From Betaproteobacteria bacterium (lineage in GTDB: Bacteria > Pseudomonadota > Gammaproteobacteria > Burkholderiales > Ferrovaceae), in assembly GCA_028868905.1 (NCBI GenBank), contig JAGWTQ010000006.1, forward strand, positions 1 through 44,824: a stretch of 44,824 bases of DNA. Reading direction: 5' to 3'. How positions within the stretch are numbered: position 1 is the first letter of the stretch; the number at the start of each line of letters is the position of its first letter. Positions 34,803-42,861 of this stretch are shown here, piece by piece. The notes beneath the pieces were generated by a model, which worked only from the letters and a program-made list of their open reading frames with translations, did not search any database and was not told the origin of the DNA. The position numbers and the translations under genes were made by a program.

Positions 34803-35428
34803 GTGCGGGTTGCTCCGATGACGATCAAATGGCGTTCTGCCGCCAGATGCGGGACGACCACAGGAATGACTTCCGGGGTCAGGTCTGGCGCCAGGCGGCT
34901 GATTTCCTCGAAAGGGACAACCCCTTTCATGGCGATGATGCTTCCCTCCGGGGACAGCAGGCGCCTTGCGCCGGCCACGAAATCCGGCAGGTCCGAAAAC
35001 GCGCGGGACACGATGGCATCGAATCGGTCGTCGGTCTGCCAGCACTCCACACGCTCAGCCACCACCTGGACGTTTTCCAGGCCCAATTCCAGTTTGGCCT
35101 GCCTCAAAAACGCAGCTTTCTTTTGATTGGGTTCCAGCAAGGTCACCTGCAGCCGGGGCAACGCGATCGCCAGGGGAATGCCCGGCATGCCTCCGCCACT
35201 GCCCACATCGAGCAGCCGGGTTTTCCCGGACAGACGGGAAACCACAGTCAGGCTGTCGAGCAGGTGCAGCGTGACCATGCGTGCCCGGTCCCGCACGGCC
35301 GTCAGGTTGATCACCGCATTCCACTTTTCCAGCAGATCAAGATAGCGCTCGAAGCGATCGATCGCCTCTTCAGGCAAGGGAATGCCCAGTGCCTGAATGC
35401 CTTCCGGCAACTCGTGATTATCCTTCAT
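34799..35428 (-). CDS. rsmG: 16S rRNA (guanine-527-N7)-methyltransferase RsmG
   Basis: A SAM-dependent methyltransferase that modifies G527 of 16S rRNA; loss gives low-level streptomycin resistance in several bacteria. The 209-residue product shows the family N-terminus ([22 protein letters not shown]), motif [18 protein letters not shown] and the later [12 protein letters not shown] segment. It overlaps both neighbours by ATGA (mnmG at 35425-35428, parA at 34799-34802). Translation of mnmG, rsmG and parA is thus probably coupled. Confidence 0.95.
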   Translation of the reverse strand: MKDNHELPEGIQALGIPLPEEAIDRFERYLDLLEKWNAVINLTAVRDRARMVTLHLLDSLTVVSRLSGKTRLLDVGSGGGMPGIPLAIALPRLQVTLLEPNQKKAAFLRQAKLELGLENVQVVAERVECWQTDDRFDAIVSRAFSDLPDFVAGARRLLSPEGSIIAMKGVVPFEEISRLAPDLTPEVIPVVVPHLAAERHLIVIGATRT

Positions 35429-37329
35429 GCGCTACGCGGCTCCTGCAGAATCGGGGCTGTCGACCGTCGCAAATGCACCAGCAGCAGTGCCACGGCCGCC
35501 GGAGTAACTCCGGCGATCCGGCTGGCCTGGCCCACGGTCTGCGGGCGATGCCGGGTCAGGAGCTGTTCCACCTCGCGCGACAGGCCCCGCACACGGGCAT
35601 AGTCCATGTTGTCGGGAATGAGCAGGTGTTCCTGGTCGCGATGGCGCGCCACCTCTTCCTGCTGCCGTGCGATATACCCTTCATATTTGACTTGCACTTC
35701 CACCTGATCGGCGGCGTCCGGGGCAAGCGACTCATCCGGCGGCGTTCCGGACAGCGACATCAGATCGGCGTAGCGGGTGTGGGGACGTCGCAGCAGTTCA
35801 AGCAGCGAATGGTCCCGTTCCAGGGGCTGCCCGAAAACCCGCAGGGCTTCCGGCACGGACACTTGGCCTGCCCGCAACCAGGTACTGCGCAGCCTCTGGA
35901 TTTCCATTTCCACCTTTTCTCTTTTGTTTTCAAAGGCATGCCATCTTTCGTCGGACACCAGTCCCAGCTTTCGCCCCTGCTCCGTCAGGCGCAGGTCGGC
36001 ATTGTCCTCGCGCAGCTGCAGCCGGTATTCCGCACGGCTGGTGAACATGCGATACGGTTCGGTTACTCCCCGGGTCACGAGATCGTCGACCAGCACCCCA
36101 AGATAGGCTTCATCGCGCTTTGGCCACCAGGCTTCCAGGCCGTGCGAGTGGCGGGCGGCATTGATGCCAGCCAGCAGCCCTTGGGCCGCAGCTTCTTCGT
36201 ACCCCGTCGTGCCATTGATCTGACCGGCAAAGAACAGCCCGCCGATGGCTTTCGTCTCCAGCGATGCTTTCAGTGCCCGCGGGTCGTAGTAATCGTATTC
36301 AATGGCGTAGCCCGGACGAAGGATATGCGCCTGCTCAAGCCCGGGAATCGAGCGAACCAGCGCCCACTGCACATCGAAGGGAAGGCTGGTGGAAATCCCG
36401 TTCGGGTAGATCTCGTGGGTACTCAGCCCCTCGGGTTCCAGAAATATCTGGTGTGATGCCTTGTCGCTGAAACGGTGGATCTTGTCCTCGATGGAAGGGC
36501 AGTAGCGCGGACCGACCCCTTCGATGACGCCGGTAAAGAGAGGGGAACGGTCCAGGCCGGCACGAATGATGTCGTGCGTTTTCTCCGTGGTGTGGGTAAT
36601 CCAGCAAGGCACCTGTTTCGGATGCTGGTCTGCATTTCCGATAAACGAAAACACGGGGACCGGTTCATCCCCGGGTTGAACCCCCATCTTTTCGTAGTCG
36701 ATGGTCCGGCCATCCAGGCGAGGCGGAGTCCCGGTCTTGAGCCGTCCCGCTGGCAGACTCAATTCCCTCAGCTTGTGGGCCAATGCAACGGCGGGGGGGT
36801 CCCCTGCCCGTCCGCCCGGATTCTGCTCCAACCCTACATGCATCAAACCCGACAGGAACGTGCCCGCAGTCAGCACGACGGAGGGCGCTTCAAAACGCAA
36901 CCCCATCTGGGTGACCACGCCCCGGACTTGCCCGGCATGGACGATCAGGTCGTCCACTGGCTGCTGGAACAGGGTCAGCCGCGGCTGGTTTTCCAGGGCG
37001 TGACGAATGTACTGCCGGTACAGCACGCGGTCGGCCTGGGCTCGGGTAGCCCGCACGGCAGGACCCTTGCGGGAATTGAGGATGCGAAACTGGATCCCCG
37101 CGGCATCGGCCGCCAAGGCCATGACCCCGCCCATCGCATCGATTTCCTTGACCAAATGCCCTTTGCCGATGCCCCCGATGGAAGGGTTGCACGACATTTG
37201 CCCCAGTGTTTCAAGGCTATGCGTCAACAACAGGGTTTCGCATCCCGAGCGCGCCGAGGCCAAGGCCGCTTCGGTACCGGCGTGCCCTCCTCCAACGACG
37301 ATGACATCAAATTTTTTCGGGAATTGCAT
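35425..37329 (-). CDS. mnmG: tRNA uridine-5-carboxymethylaminomethyl synthesis enzyme MnmG (GidA)
   Basis: A FAD-dependent partner of MnmE that installs the cmnm5 group on wobble U34 of certain tRNAs. The 634-residue product has the N-terminal FAD motif [19 protein letters not shown], the signature [15 protein letters not shown] and [18 protein letters not shown]-terminal helical domain contacts MnmE. A dedicated promoter and a parS site lie directly upstream. It heads the chain mnmG-rsmG-parA-parB. Confidence 0.97.
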   Translation of the reverse strand: MQFPKKFDVIVVGGGHAGTEAALASARSGCETLLLTHSLETLGQMSCNPSIGGIGKGHLVKEIDAMGGVMALAADAAGIQFRILNSRKGPAVRATRAQADRVLYRQYIRHALENQPRLTLFQQPVDDLIVHAGQVRGVVTQMGLRFEAPSVVLTAGTFLSGLMHVGLEQNPGGRAGDPPAVALAHKLRELSLPAGRLKTGTPPRLDGRTIDYEKMGVQPGDEPVPVFSFIGNADQHPKQVPCWITHTTEKTHDIIRAGLDRSPLFTGVIEGVGPRYCPSIEDKIHRFSDKASHQIFLEPEGLSTHEIYPNGISTSLPFDVQWALVRSIPGLEQAHILRPGYAIEYDYYDPRALKASLETKAIGGLFFAGQINGTTGYEEAAAQGLLAGINAARHSHGLEAWWPKRDEAYLGVLVDDLVTRGVTEPYRMFTSRAEYRLQLREDNADLRLTEQGRKLGLVSDERWHAFENKREKVEMEIQRLRSTWLRAGQVSVPEALRVFGQPLERDHSLLELLRRPHTRYADLMSLSGTPPDESLAPDAADQVEVQVKYEGYIARQQEEVARHRDQEHLLIPDNMDYARVRGLSREVEQLLTRHRPQTVGQASRIAGVTPAAVALLLVHLRRSTAPILQEPRSA

Positions 37330-37371
37330 GGATTATTTCAGCTGATGGCGGGTGTAATTTGCGGGAGATGC

Positions 37372-37401
37372 ATGATACTGCAAGGGCGGTTCCCGACTCA
37401 A
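37372..37401 (-). promoter_or_regulatory. Sigma-70 promoter of the mnmG-rsmG-parAB operon
   Basis: On the minus strand, TTGAGT (37401-37396), an 18-base spacer and TATCAT (37377-37372), about 43 bases before the mnmG ATG. Nine of twelve consensus bases match. The -35 is only 14 bp from the parS palindrome, so ParB loading or spreading could affect this promoter. Confidence 0.5.
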
Positions 37402-37415
37402 ACGGTTCTTGTTTC

Positions 37416-37431
37416 TGTTTCACGTGAAACA
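37416..37431. other. parS: parS centromere site
   Basis: TGTTTCACGTGAAACA, a perfect 16-bp palindrome identical to the widespread chromosomal parS consensus. It lies in the mnmE-mnmG gap, close to parAB and about 3.8 kb from the presumed oriC. Both distances are normal for a functional ParB nucleation site. I saw no second copy while reading the window. Confidence 0.93.
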
Positions 37432-37459
37432 CCAAAACCGGGAATGGCACGCCGGTTTC

Positions 37460-38794
37460 CTACTTTCCGATGCAAAAACGGGAGAAAATCTCTCCCAGCA
37501 AATCATCGGAAGAAAACTCGCCGGTAATGTCTGACAGGGCGTTCTGAGCCAGGCGAAGCTCCTCGGCCAGCAACTCAAAGCTGTCTGCAACCTCCAAAGC
37601 GGTTTCCAGATGGAATCGCGCTTGCGACAAGGCAGCGCGGTGGCGTTCTCGTGCCAGGAATACGGGTTCCGTGCCCGGATTCCAGCCGGCCATTTGCAGC
37701 AAGTGCCGCTTCAATTCGGGGATCCCTTCCCCTGAAACAGCAGAAACGACGGTCCCTGCCCGGGCACGCTGGTCAGCCGATGCCAAGTCCGCTTTGTTGT
37801 ACACCACCTCCCGGGGCATGTCCTGGGGAAGACGGGAGAGCAATTGCCGGTCCCCTTCGGTCAACCCGTTTCGGATATCGGCGACCACCAACGCCAGATC
37901 GGCCTGTTCTACGGCTTGCCACGTCCTTTCAATGCCCGCCTGTTCGATCACGTCGGCCGTTTCACGAATGCCTGCCGTATCGACCATGTGATACGGCACC
38001 CCTTCAATAAACACCGAAGCACGAATCAGGTCACGCGTGGTTCCGGGAATATCCGTGACCAGCGCATGATCTTCTTCTGTAATGGCATTCAGCAGGCTGG
38101 ACTTGCCCACATTGGGCGCACCGATCAGGACGGTCCGGCACCCCGAACGCAACAACAGACCCTGGGCAGCAGACCCGGTCAGCCGGTCAACCGCGTCCCG
38201 CAGGCCGGTCAGCGTAGCCCGGATGTCGGTCTGTTCGAGGAAATCCACCGCTTCGTCGGCAAAATCGATGCAGCCTTCAATCCGCAGCCGCAGTTCGACC
38301 AACCGCTCCACCAACGCATGGACTTGCCGGGAAAACTGGCCTGTCAGCGAGCGCAGGGCACTGCGGACAGCCGCGGTGCTTTCGGCGGCAATCAGGTCTG
38401 CCACAGCTTCGGCCTGGGCCAGGTCGATTTTGTGGTTGAAAAAAGCGCGCAGCGTGAACTCGCCCGGCTGGGCAAGACGCGCGCCCAATTCCAGGCAACG
38501 GGCCAGGAGAAGGCGCAGGGCGGCATCGCTGCCGTGACCCTGCAGCTCCACCACGTCTTCTCCGGTAAAGGAAGCGGGTCCCTGAAAATAGATGAGCAGG
38601 CCTTCGTCAATCACCTCACCCTGCCCGTCCACAAAGCGGGAATGCCGTGCATGCCGGGGGCGGGGTGCCCCCCCCCCTCCGGCAATGCGGCTTGCAAAAT
38701 CCTGAAGCGAAGGACCGGAAACCCGGATCACTCCAACCCCGGCCTGACCGGGGGCCGTGGCAATTGCAGCGATGACGTCAGCGTTTGCCATCAC
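37460..38794 (-). CDS. mnmE: tRNA modification GTPase MnmE (TrmE)
   Basis: The GTPase partner of MnmG. The 444-residue product has an N-terminal formyl-THF-binding domain (IATAPGQAGVGVIRVSG; FTGEDVVELQGHG), a helical domain, an inserted G domain (GAPNVGKSSLLNAI, DTAGIRE, NKAD) and the invariant C-terminal CIGK. A loop of four glycines is encoded by a G10 tract near residue 40. Start codons ATG-ATG at 38794 and 38791 overlap the end of yidC by about 17 bases. The second gives the more usual MANAD-type N-terminus. Confidence 0.97.
   Translation of the reverse strand: MMANADVIAAIATAPGQAGVGVIRVSGPSLQDFASRIAGGGGAPRPRHARHSRFVDGQGEVIDEGLLIYFQGPASFTGEDVVELQGHGSDAALRLLLARCLELGARLAQPGEFTLRAFFNHKIDLAQAEAVADLIAAESTAAVRSALRSLTGQFSRQVHALVERLVELRLRIEGCIDFADEAVDFLEQTDIRATLTGLRDAVDRLTGSAAQGLLLRSGCRTVLIGAPNVGKSSLLNAITEEDHALVTDIPGTTRDLIRASVFIEGVPYHMVDTAGIRETADVIEQAGIERTWQAVEQADLALVVADIRNGLTEGDRQLLSRLPQDMPREVVYNKADLASADQRARAGTVVSAVSGEGIPELKRHLLQMAGWNPGTEPVFLARERHRAALSQARFHLETALEVADSFELLAEELRLAQNALSDITGEFSSDDLLGEIFSRFCIGK
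38668..38677 (-). repeat. Homopolymeric G10 tract inside mnmE
   Basis: Ten consecutive C on the plus strand (G on the coding strand) encode most of a Gly4 run near residue 40 of MnmE. The reading frame is intact as given. A tract this long is prone to slippage in replication and to indel error in sequencing. Confidence 0.9.
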
Positions 38795-40427
38795 CCATCA
38801 TGCGGGTGATCTGCCATTGCTGGGCAATGGAAAGCACGTTGTTCACCACCCAGTACAGGACAAGCCCTGCCGGGAAAAAGAAGAACATGAAACTGAAAGC
38901 CAGCGGCATGAACATCATGATTTTGGCTTGAATGGGATCTGGCGGTTTGGGGCTCATGCGCTGCTGCAGGAACATGGACGCCGTCATCAGGACCGGCAGG
39001 ATGTAATAGGGATCCTGGGCCGACAAATCGTGAATCCACCCCACGAACGGTGCGTGACGAAGTTCGACCGAACCCAGGAGCACCCAGTACAGGGAGATGA
39101 AAACGGGGATTTGTACCACCATGGGCAAGCAGCCGCCCAGCGGATTGATTTTTTCGGTTTTGTACAACTCCATCATCGCCTGATTCATGCGCGCCTTGTC
39201 ATCGGCATATTGCTCGCGGATGCGCGTCATTTTGGGCTGGACCACGCGCATGCGCGCCATGGATTTGTAACTGGCCGCAGAGAGCGGGAAGAAAATAGCC
39301 TTGATCAGAACGGTCAGCAGGATGATGGCCGCCCCCCAATTGCCGACCCAGCCGTGGATCCAGGACAGCACGTAAAACAGCGGGGTGGCAATAATGGTCA
39401 GCCAGCCGTAGTCGATGGTCAGGTCAAGCCCTGGCGCCAGGGCCTTGAGCTTGCTGCCCTCCTGCGGGCCGGCATACAGCGGCACTGTCTGGGAAGCCGT
39501 AGCACCAGGCGCTATCGCCCCCATGGGCAGAATGACGCCTGCCGTGTAAAGGTCGTTTCCGACCTTGCGCGTGAAAAATTCGCGCTGGACGCCCGGCTGG
39601 GGGAGCCAGGCAGCAACAAAGTAATGCTGCAGCATCGCAATCCAACCGTTGTCGGCGGTACTGGGAAAATTCTTCTTGCCTTTGTCGATGTCGGCAAACG
39701 GGACTTTCTGAAACTTGGTGGCCTGGGTGTAGACAGCCGGGCCCGTGTAAGTGCTAACAAACCTCGGATCACCTGCAGGAGCCTTGGAGACACGCAAAAA
39801 CTGGTAGTACGCTTCGGGCGTCAGGGGTGCCGTTCCAAGATTCTTGACGACCGTCTCCACGTTCACCACATAGCTGCCGCGCTTGAAGTGGTAGATCTTG
39901 GACACTTCGGCAACGCCCGGAACCTCCGCCTTCAAACGCACGTCGAGGGAGTCCTGGCCAGGCTGCAATGTGGCATCGGTCGTATCCGCGGTAAACGTCG
40001 TGGTGTGGTTGGGAAGACCCTGCCCCAGCAGCCCGCTCTGCGCCACATAAATGAGGCTGCCGCGATCTTCCAGCAGATCCACAGGCTTTTTGCTGTCCTC
40101 TGCGGACAGGTGCTTGAGGAGCTTCAGGTCGCGCAAATCCGCGCCGTCCGTATCGATTTCAGCCTGAACGACATCGGTACGCACCAGGACGCGGCCTCCG
40201 TGGCGCAGCCCTTCGCTGTCGGTGGATGTTGCAGTTGCGGCAGGGGGCGCCGTGGCCGGGCCTGATGGCGTGGGTGTCGTCCCCAGCCCGGGAACGGGCG
40301 CCGGAACCCCCCCTCCCTGAACCGCAGTAGTTGCCGGAATGTGGTGCTCACGGTCTTGCCAGGCGTTCCACAGCATGAAGCTGGAAAGCATGAAAATGGC
40401 CAGAGGGATCAAACGTTGCATGTTCAT
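38778..40427 (-). CDS. yidC: Membrane protein insertase YidC
   Basis: An inner-membrane insertase and chaperone, working alone or with SecYEG. The 549-residue product has an N-terminal membrane helix (LIPLAIFMLSSFMLWNAW), a low-complexity Ala/Pro/Gly linker, a large periplasmic beta-supersandwich domain, and five conserved C-terminal membrane helices. The hallmark blocks include NWGAAIILLTVLIKAIFFPLS and the hydrophilic-groove region. The ATG at 40427 lies eight bases after the yidD stop. A second ATG two codons later is possible. An extension into yidD is a shadow. Confidence 0.97.
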   Translation of the reverse strand: MNMQRLIPLAIFMLSSFMLWNAWQDREHHIPATTAVQGGGVPAPVPGLGTTPTPSGPATAPPAATATSTDSEGLRHGGRVLVRTDVVQAEIDTDGADLRDLKLLKHLSAEDSKKPVDLLEDRGSLIYVAQSGLLGQGLPNHTTTFTADTTDATLQPGQDSLDVRLKAEVPGVAEVSKIYHFKRGSYVVNVETVVKNLGTAPLTPEAYYQFLRVSKAPAGDPRFVSTYTGPAVYTQATKFQKVPFADIDKGKKNFPSTADNGWIAMLQHYFVAAWLPQPGVQREFFTRKVGNDLYTAGVILPMGAIAPGATASQTVPLYAGPQEGSKLKALAPGLDLTIDYGWLTIIATPLFYVLSWIHGWVGNWGAAIILLTVLIKAIFFPLSAASYKSMARMRVVQPKMTRIREQYADDKARMNQAMMELYKTEKINPLGGCLPMVVQIPVFISLYWVLLGSVELRHAPFVGWIHDLSAQDPYYILPVLMTASMFLQQRMSPKPPDPIQAKIMMFMPLAFSFMFFFFPAGLVLYWVVNNVLSIAQQWQITRMMGDGKR

Positions 40428-40435
40428 GGAATTTC

Positions 40436-40645
40436 TCAGGGAACAGGATCGTAACCGCCGGGATGCCAGGGATGGCACCGGCACAGACGCTTCACGGCCA
40501 TGGCGCCGCCTTTGGCAACGCCATAACGGCCAACGGCTTCGGAAGCGTATTGGGAACAACTGGGCTCAAACCGGCAGGCCGGGCCAAGAAACGGGCTCAA
40601 GCCGAGCTGGTAGAGGCGGATGAGGATTTGAACGAGTCGCGACAT
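40436..40645 (-). CDS. yidD: Membrane protein insertion efficiency factor YidD
   Basis: A 69-residue small protein that assists YidC-dependent insertion at the inner face of the membrane. The family pattern is clear: an N-terminal amphipathic or hydrophobic helix (LVQILIRLYQLGLSPFLG), then ACRFEPSCSQYASEAV and KRLCRCHPWHPGGYDPVP. Its first 49 bases overlap the end of rnpA in another frame. It stands in the standard rpmH-rnpA-yidD-yidC order. Confidence 0.95.
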   Translation of the reverse strand: MSRLVQILIRLYQLGLSPFLGPACRFEPSCSQYASEAVGRYGVAKGGAMAVKRLCRCHPWHPGGYDPVP

Positions 40646-40968
40646 TTCTGAATGTTCAGCGCCAGGGTCTCGAATTCCGTCGAAATCAAATCAAAAAGGC
40701 CAGAGGCAAAAGGCTTTTTGTGCTGTACGACCACATCAAGACCGGCCAAAAGCGCCGAATGGCGCCTGAACAATTCCCGGCTGACGCGTTTCATGTAATT
40801 ACGGCCTACGGCGCTGGGGCAAACCTTGCGCCCAACGATAAGCCCCAAACGGGCTTGCGCCAAACCGTTAGGGCGAGCCATCAGCCGAAGATGGCTGCCT
40901 GAAGCGGCGCAACGAGCGCGCAGCACCGCCTCGAAATCATGGCTGTCGGAAATCTTTCCGAAAACCAC
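40597..40968 (-). CDS. rnpA: Ribonuclease P protein component
   Basis: The 123-residue basic protein subunit of RNase P, which matures tRNA 5' ends with the catalytic RNA. The conserved RNR-type motif appears as VGRNYMKRVSRELFRRH, after ARLGLIVGRKVCPSA. In most family members this reads RNRIKR; here NY replaces the second Arg-containing step. The start is a GTG at 40968, 20 bases after the rpmH stop. No earlier ATG is available, and the next Met is too far inside the domain. The end overlaps yidD by 49 bases. Confidence 0.93.
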   Translation of the reverse strand: MVFGKISDSHDFEAVLRARCAASGSHLRLMARPNGLAQARLGLIVGRKVCPSAVGRNYMKRVSRELFRRHSALLAGLDVVVQHKKPFASGLFDLISTEFETLALNIQKCRDSFKSSSASTSSA

Positions 40969-40988
40969 CGATGATTTCAGAAGGAGCT

Positions 40989-41123
40989 TTAAACGGCCAG
41001 ACGTGCGCGGCCACGGGCACGACGTGCATTGATGACGGCACGGCCACCGCGGGTTTTCATCCGGGCACGGAATCCGTGGGTACGTTTTCTTTTGGTCACC
41101 GACGGCTGGTAGGTACGCTTCAT
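40989..41123 (-). CDS. rpmH: 50S ribosomal protein L34
   Basis: A 44-residue, highly basic large-subunit protein. The translation begins [18 protein letters not shown] and ends [10 protein letters not shown], matching L34 from end to end. It is easily missed because of its size. It heads the leftward rpmH-rnpA-yidD-yidC-mnmE string directly beside the presumed oriC, the usual bacterial position. A promoter candidate lies about 40 bases upstream of the ATG. Confidence 0.97.
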   Translation of the reverse strand: MKRTYQPSVTKRKRTHGFRARMKTRGGRAVINARRARGRARLAV

Positions 41124-41157
41124 GATCAGATTCTCAGGCCAATTGACGGAACCCGCG

Positions 41158-41187
41158 ATTTAACCCCGAAACGGGTTGATAAGTCAA
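41158..41187 (-). promoter_or_regulatory. Promoter candidate of rpmH
   Basis: On the minus strand, TTGACT (41187-41182), an 18-base spacer and TTAAAT (41163-41158). The -35 matches five of six bases; the -10 is weaker. It lies between rpmH and the DnaA boxes. A second TTGACG further upstream (41216-41211) is too close to its AT-rich -10 candidates. Confidence 0.45.
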
Positions 41188-41194
41188 GAAAAAT

Positions 41195-41325
41195 ATATCC
41201 ACATAAGCTGCGTCAAGACAGTGGATAAGTTATCCATTGAAGACTAGAATCGCTGGTGGATAAGCGCAGTGACTCCACCCCGACCACTGAATATATAACC
41301 ATAAAATCAATATATTATAAATATA
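41195..41325. other. oriC: Presumed chromosomal replication origin (oriC), rpmH-dnaA gap
   Basis: Four DnaA-box-like nonamers cluster in 69 bases: ATATCCACA (41195-41203, plus), TTATCCACT (41228-41220, minus), TTATCCATT (41230-41238, plus) and TTATCCACC (41263-41255, minus). Three differ from TTATCCACA at one position and one at two. They are followed by an AT-rich tract with only five G or C in 40 bases (41286-41325), a likely DNA-unwinding element running up to the dnaA ATG. Strand divergence of genes at this point supports an origin. DnaA boxes in the dnaA promoter also fit autoregulation. Confidence 0.75.
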
Positions 41326-42651
41326 ATGGACGACTTTTGGAGCAGCACGCTCAGGCAGATCCGTTCGGAGATTCCCGAACAGCAGTTCACCACCTGGATC
41401 AAGCCGCTGCAAGCGGAAATTCGCGATGACGGTGTTGTGCTCACGGCACCCAACCGTTTCATCCTGCAGTGGGTACGTGACCGTTTCCTGCGGCAAATCG
41501 AGGAAAGGGCCAAACAAAACGGCATTGCCAGCATCCGGCTGACCCAGCGGTCCGAGCCGCAACAAAACCTAGTCGAAAAGCTGGCCGATGCCCCTCCCAG
41601 CCTGGAAGAATCCAGAATTTCACCCCAGGAAAAGCACCGCCTCAACCCCAACTTCACGTTTTCCACATTCATCGCCGGTAAAGCCAACCAGCTGGCCCGC
41701 GCCGCTGCGCTGCAGGTGGCCGAGAACCCCGGTGCCGCCTATAACCCGCTGTTTGTGTACGGCGGCGTTGGTTTGGGGAAAACCCACCTCATCCAGGCCA
41801 TTGGAAACCAGATTCTGGAAAGGCAGCCGAACGCCAAGGTCCGGTACGTGCACGCCGAAAAATATGTTTCTGACGTGGTGCGCGCCTATCAGCACAAGTC
41901 ATTCGACAGTTTCAAGCGCTACTACCACTCGCTCGACCTCCTGATGATCGACGACATCCAGTTTTTTGGAGGAAAAGCCAGAACACAGGAAGAGTTTTTC
42001 TTTGCGTTCAATGCGCTGGTCGAGTCACACCGCCAGGTCATCATCACATGCGACAGCTTTCCCAAAGAGATTGCCGGCATGGAAGAGCGCCTGATATCGC
42101 GGTTTGGCTGGGGTCTGACCGTGGCCATCGAACCCCCGGAACTCGAAATGCGGGTGGCGATCCTCATCAACAAGGCACGGCTGGAAGGATTGTCGCTGGA
42201 CGAAGACGTGGCTTTTTTCATCGCCAAGCACATCCGCTCCAACGTGCGGGAACTGGAAGGCGCGCTCAAGCGCGTTCAGGCCTATTCCCGCTTCAAGGGC
42301 GATGCCATCTCCCTGCAATCCACACGGGAAGCCCTCAAGGACCTTCTGGCGTTGCAACACCGCCAGATTTCAATCGAAAACATCCAGAAAACCGTGGCCG
42401 ACTACTACAAGATCAAGGTCGGGGACATGTTTTCCAAAAAGCGCACCCGCGCCCTGGCAAGACCCCGGCAAATGGCCATGGCCCTGGCCAAGGACATCAC
42501 CAACCTGAGCCTTCCGGACATCGGAGACGCCTTTGGGGGTCGCGACCACACCACGGTTCTGCATGCCTGCAGAAAAATGCAGGAACTGTGCGAAACGGAC
42601 AATACGATTCAGCGCGACTTTCTCGCGCTCCAGCAGATTCTGAACGGTTGA
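41326..42651 (+). CDS. dnaA: Chromosomal replication initiator protein DnaA
   Basis: The AAA+ initiator that binds DnaA boxes and opens oriC. The 441-residue product has domain I (MDDFWSSTLRQIRSEIPEQQFTTWI), a short linker, and the AAA+ core with Walker A GGVGLGKTHLIQAIGN and Walker B LLMIDDIQFFGGK. Domain IV has the DNA-binding signature GDAFGGRDHTTVLHACRK. The start codon follows an AT-rich tract, and no Shine-Dalgarno sequence is visible. Initiation may therefore be weak or rely on unstructured leader RNA. Confidence 0.98.
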   Translation: MDDFWSSTLRQIRSEIPEQQFTTWIKPLQAEIRDDGVVLTAPNRFILQWVRDRFLRQIEERAKQNGIASIRLTQRSEPQQNLVEKLADAPPSLEESRISPQEKHRLNPNFTFSTFIAGKANQLARAAALQVAENPGAAYNPLFVYGGVGLGKTHLIQAIGNQILERQPNAKVRYVHAEKYVSDVVRAYQHKSFDSFKRYYHSLDLLMIDDIQFFGGKARTQEEFFFAFNALVESHRQVIITCDSFPKEIAGMEERLISRFGWGLTVAIEPPELEMRVAILINKARLEGLSLDEDVAFFIAKHIRSNVRELEGALKRVQAYSRFKGDAISLQSTREALKDLLALQHRQISIENIQKTVADYYKIKVGDMFSKKRTRALARPRQMAMALAKDITNLSLPDIGDAFGGRDHTTVLHACRKMQELCETDNTIQRDFLALQQILNG

Positions 42652-42655
42652 TAAC

Positions 42656-42861
42656 CCTGGAGATATCTCCGGGAAAACATGGGGAACAAATGTGGATAAG
42701 ACGATTCTTTTGTCAAAATTGGAAGATACCCACAATTCATCCAGTTATAATTCAACAGTTACCCAAAGCCTTATCCTGTTCGTAGCGCAATGTTTTCATG
42801 AAGTTTTTTAAACTTCTCACGTCTTGGGAACGTTTCCTATTATCTATTATCAGGGATATCC
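42656..42861 (+). promoter_or_regulatory. dnaA-dnaN intergenic region with DnaA box and inverted repeats
   Basis: The 210-base gap holds a perfect 12-bp palindrome GGAGATATCTCC (42659-42670), a perfect DnaA box on the minus strand (TGTGGATAA at 42691-42699) and an isolated TATAAT (42746-42751) without a clear -35. It also holds an inverted repeat GAAGTTT-TTT-AAACTTC (42800-42816) about 45 bases before dnaN. The box could be a second part of a split origin, as in some bacteria, or a regulator of dnaN expression. AGGG lies six to seven bases before the dnaN ATG. Confidence 0.5.
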
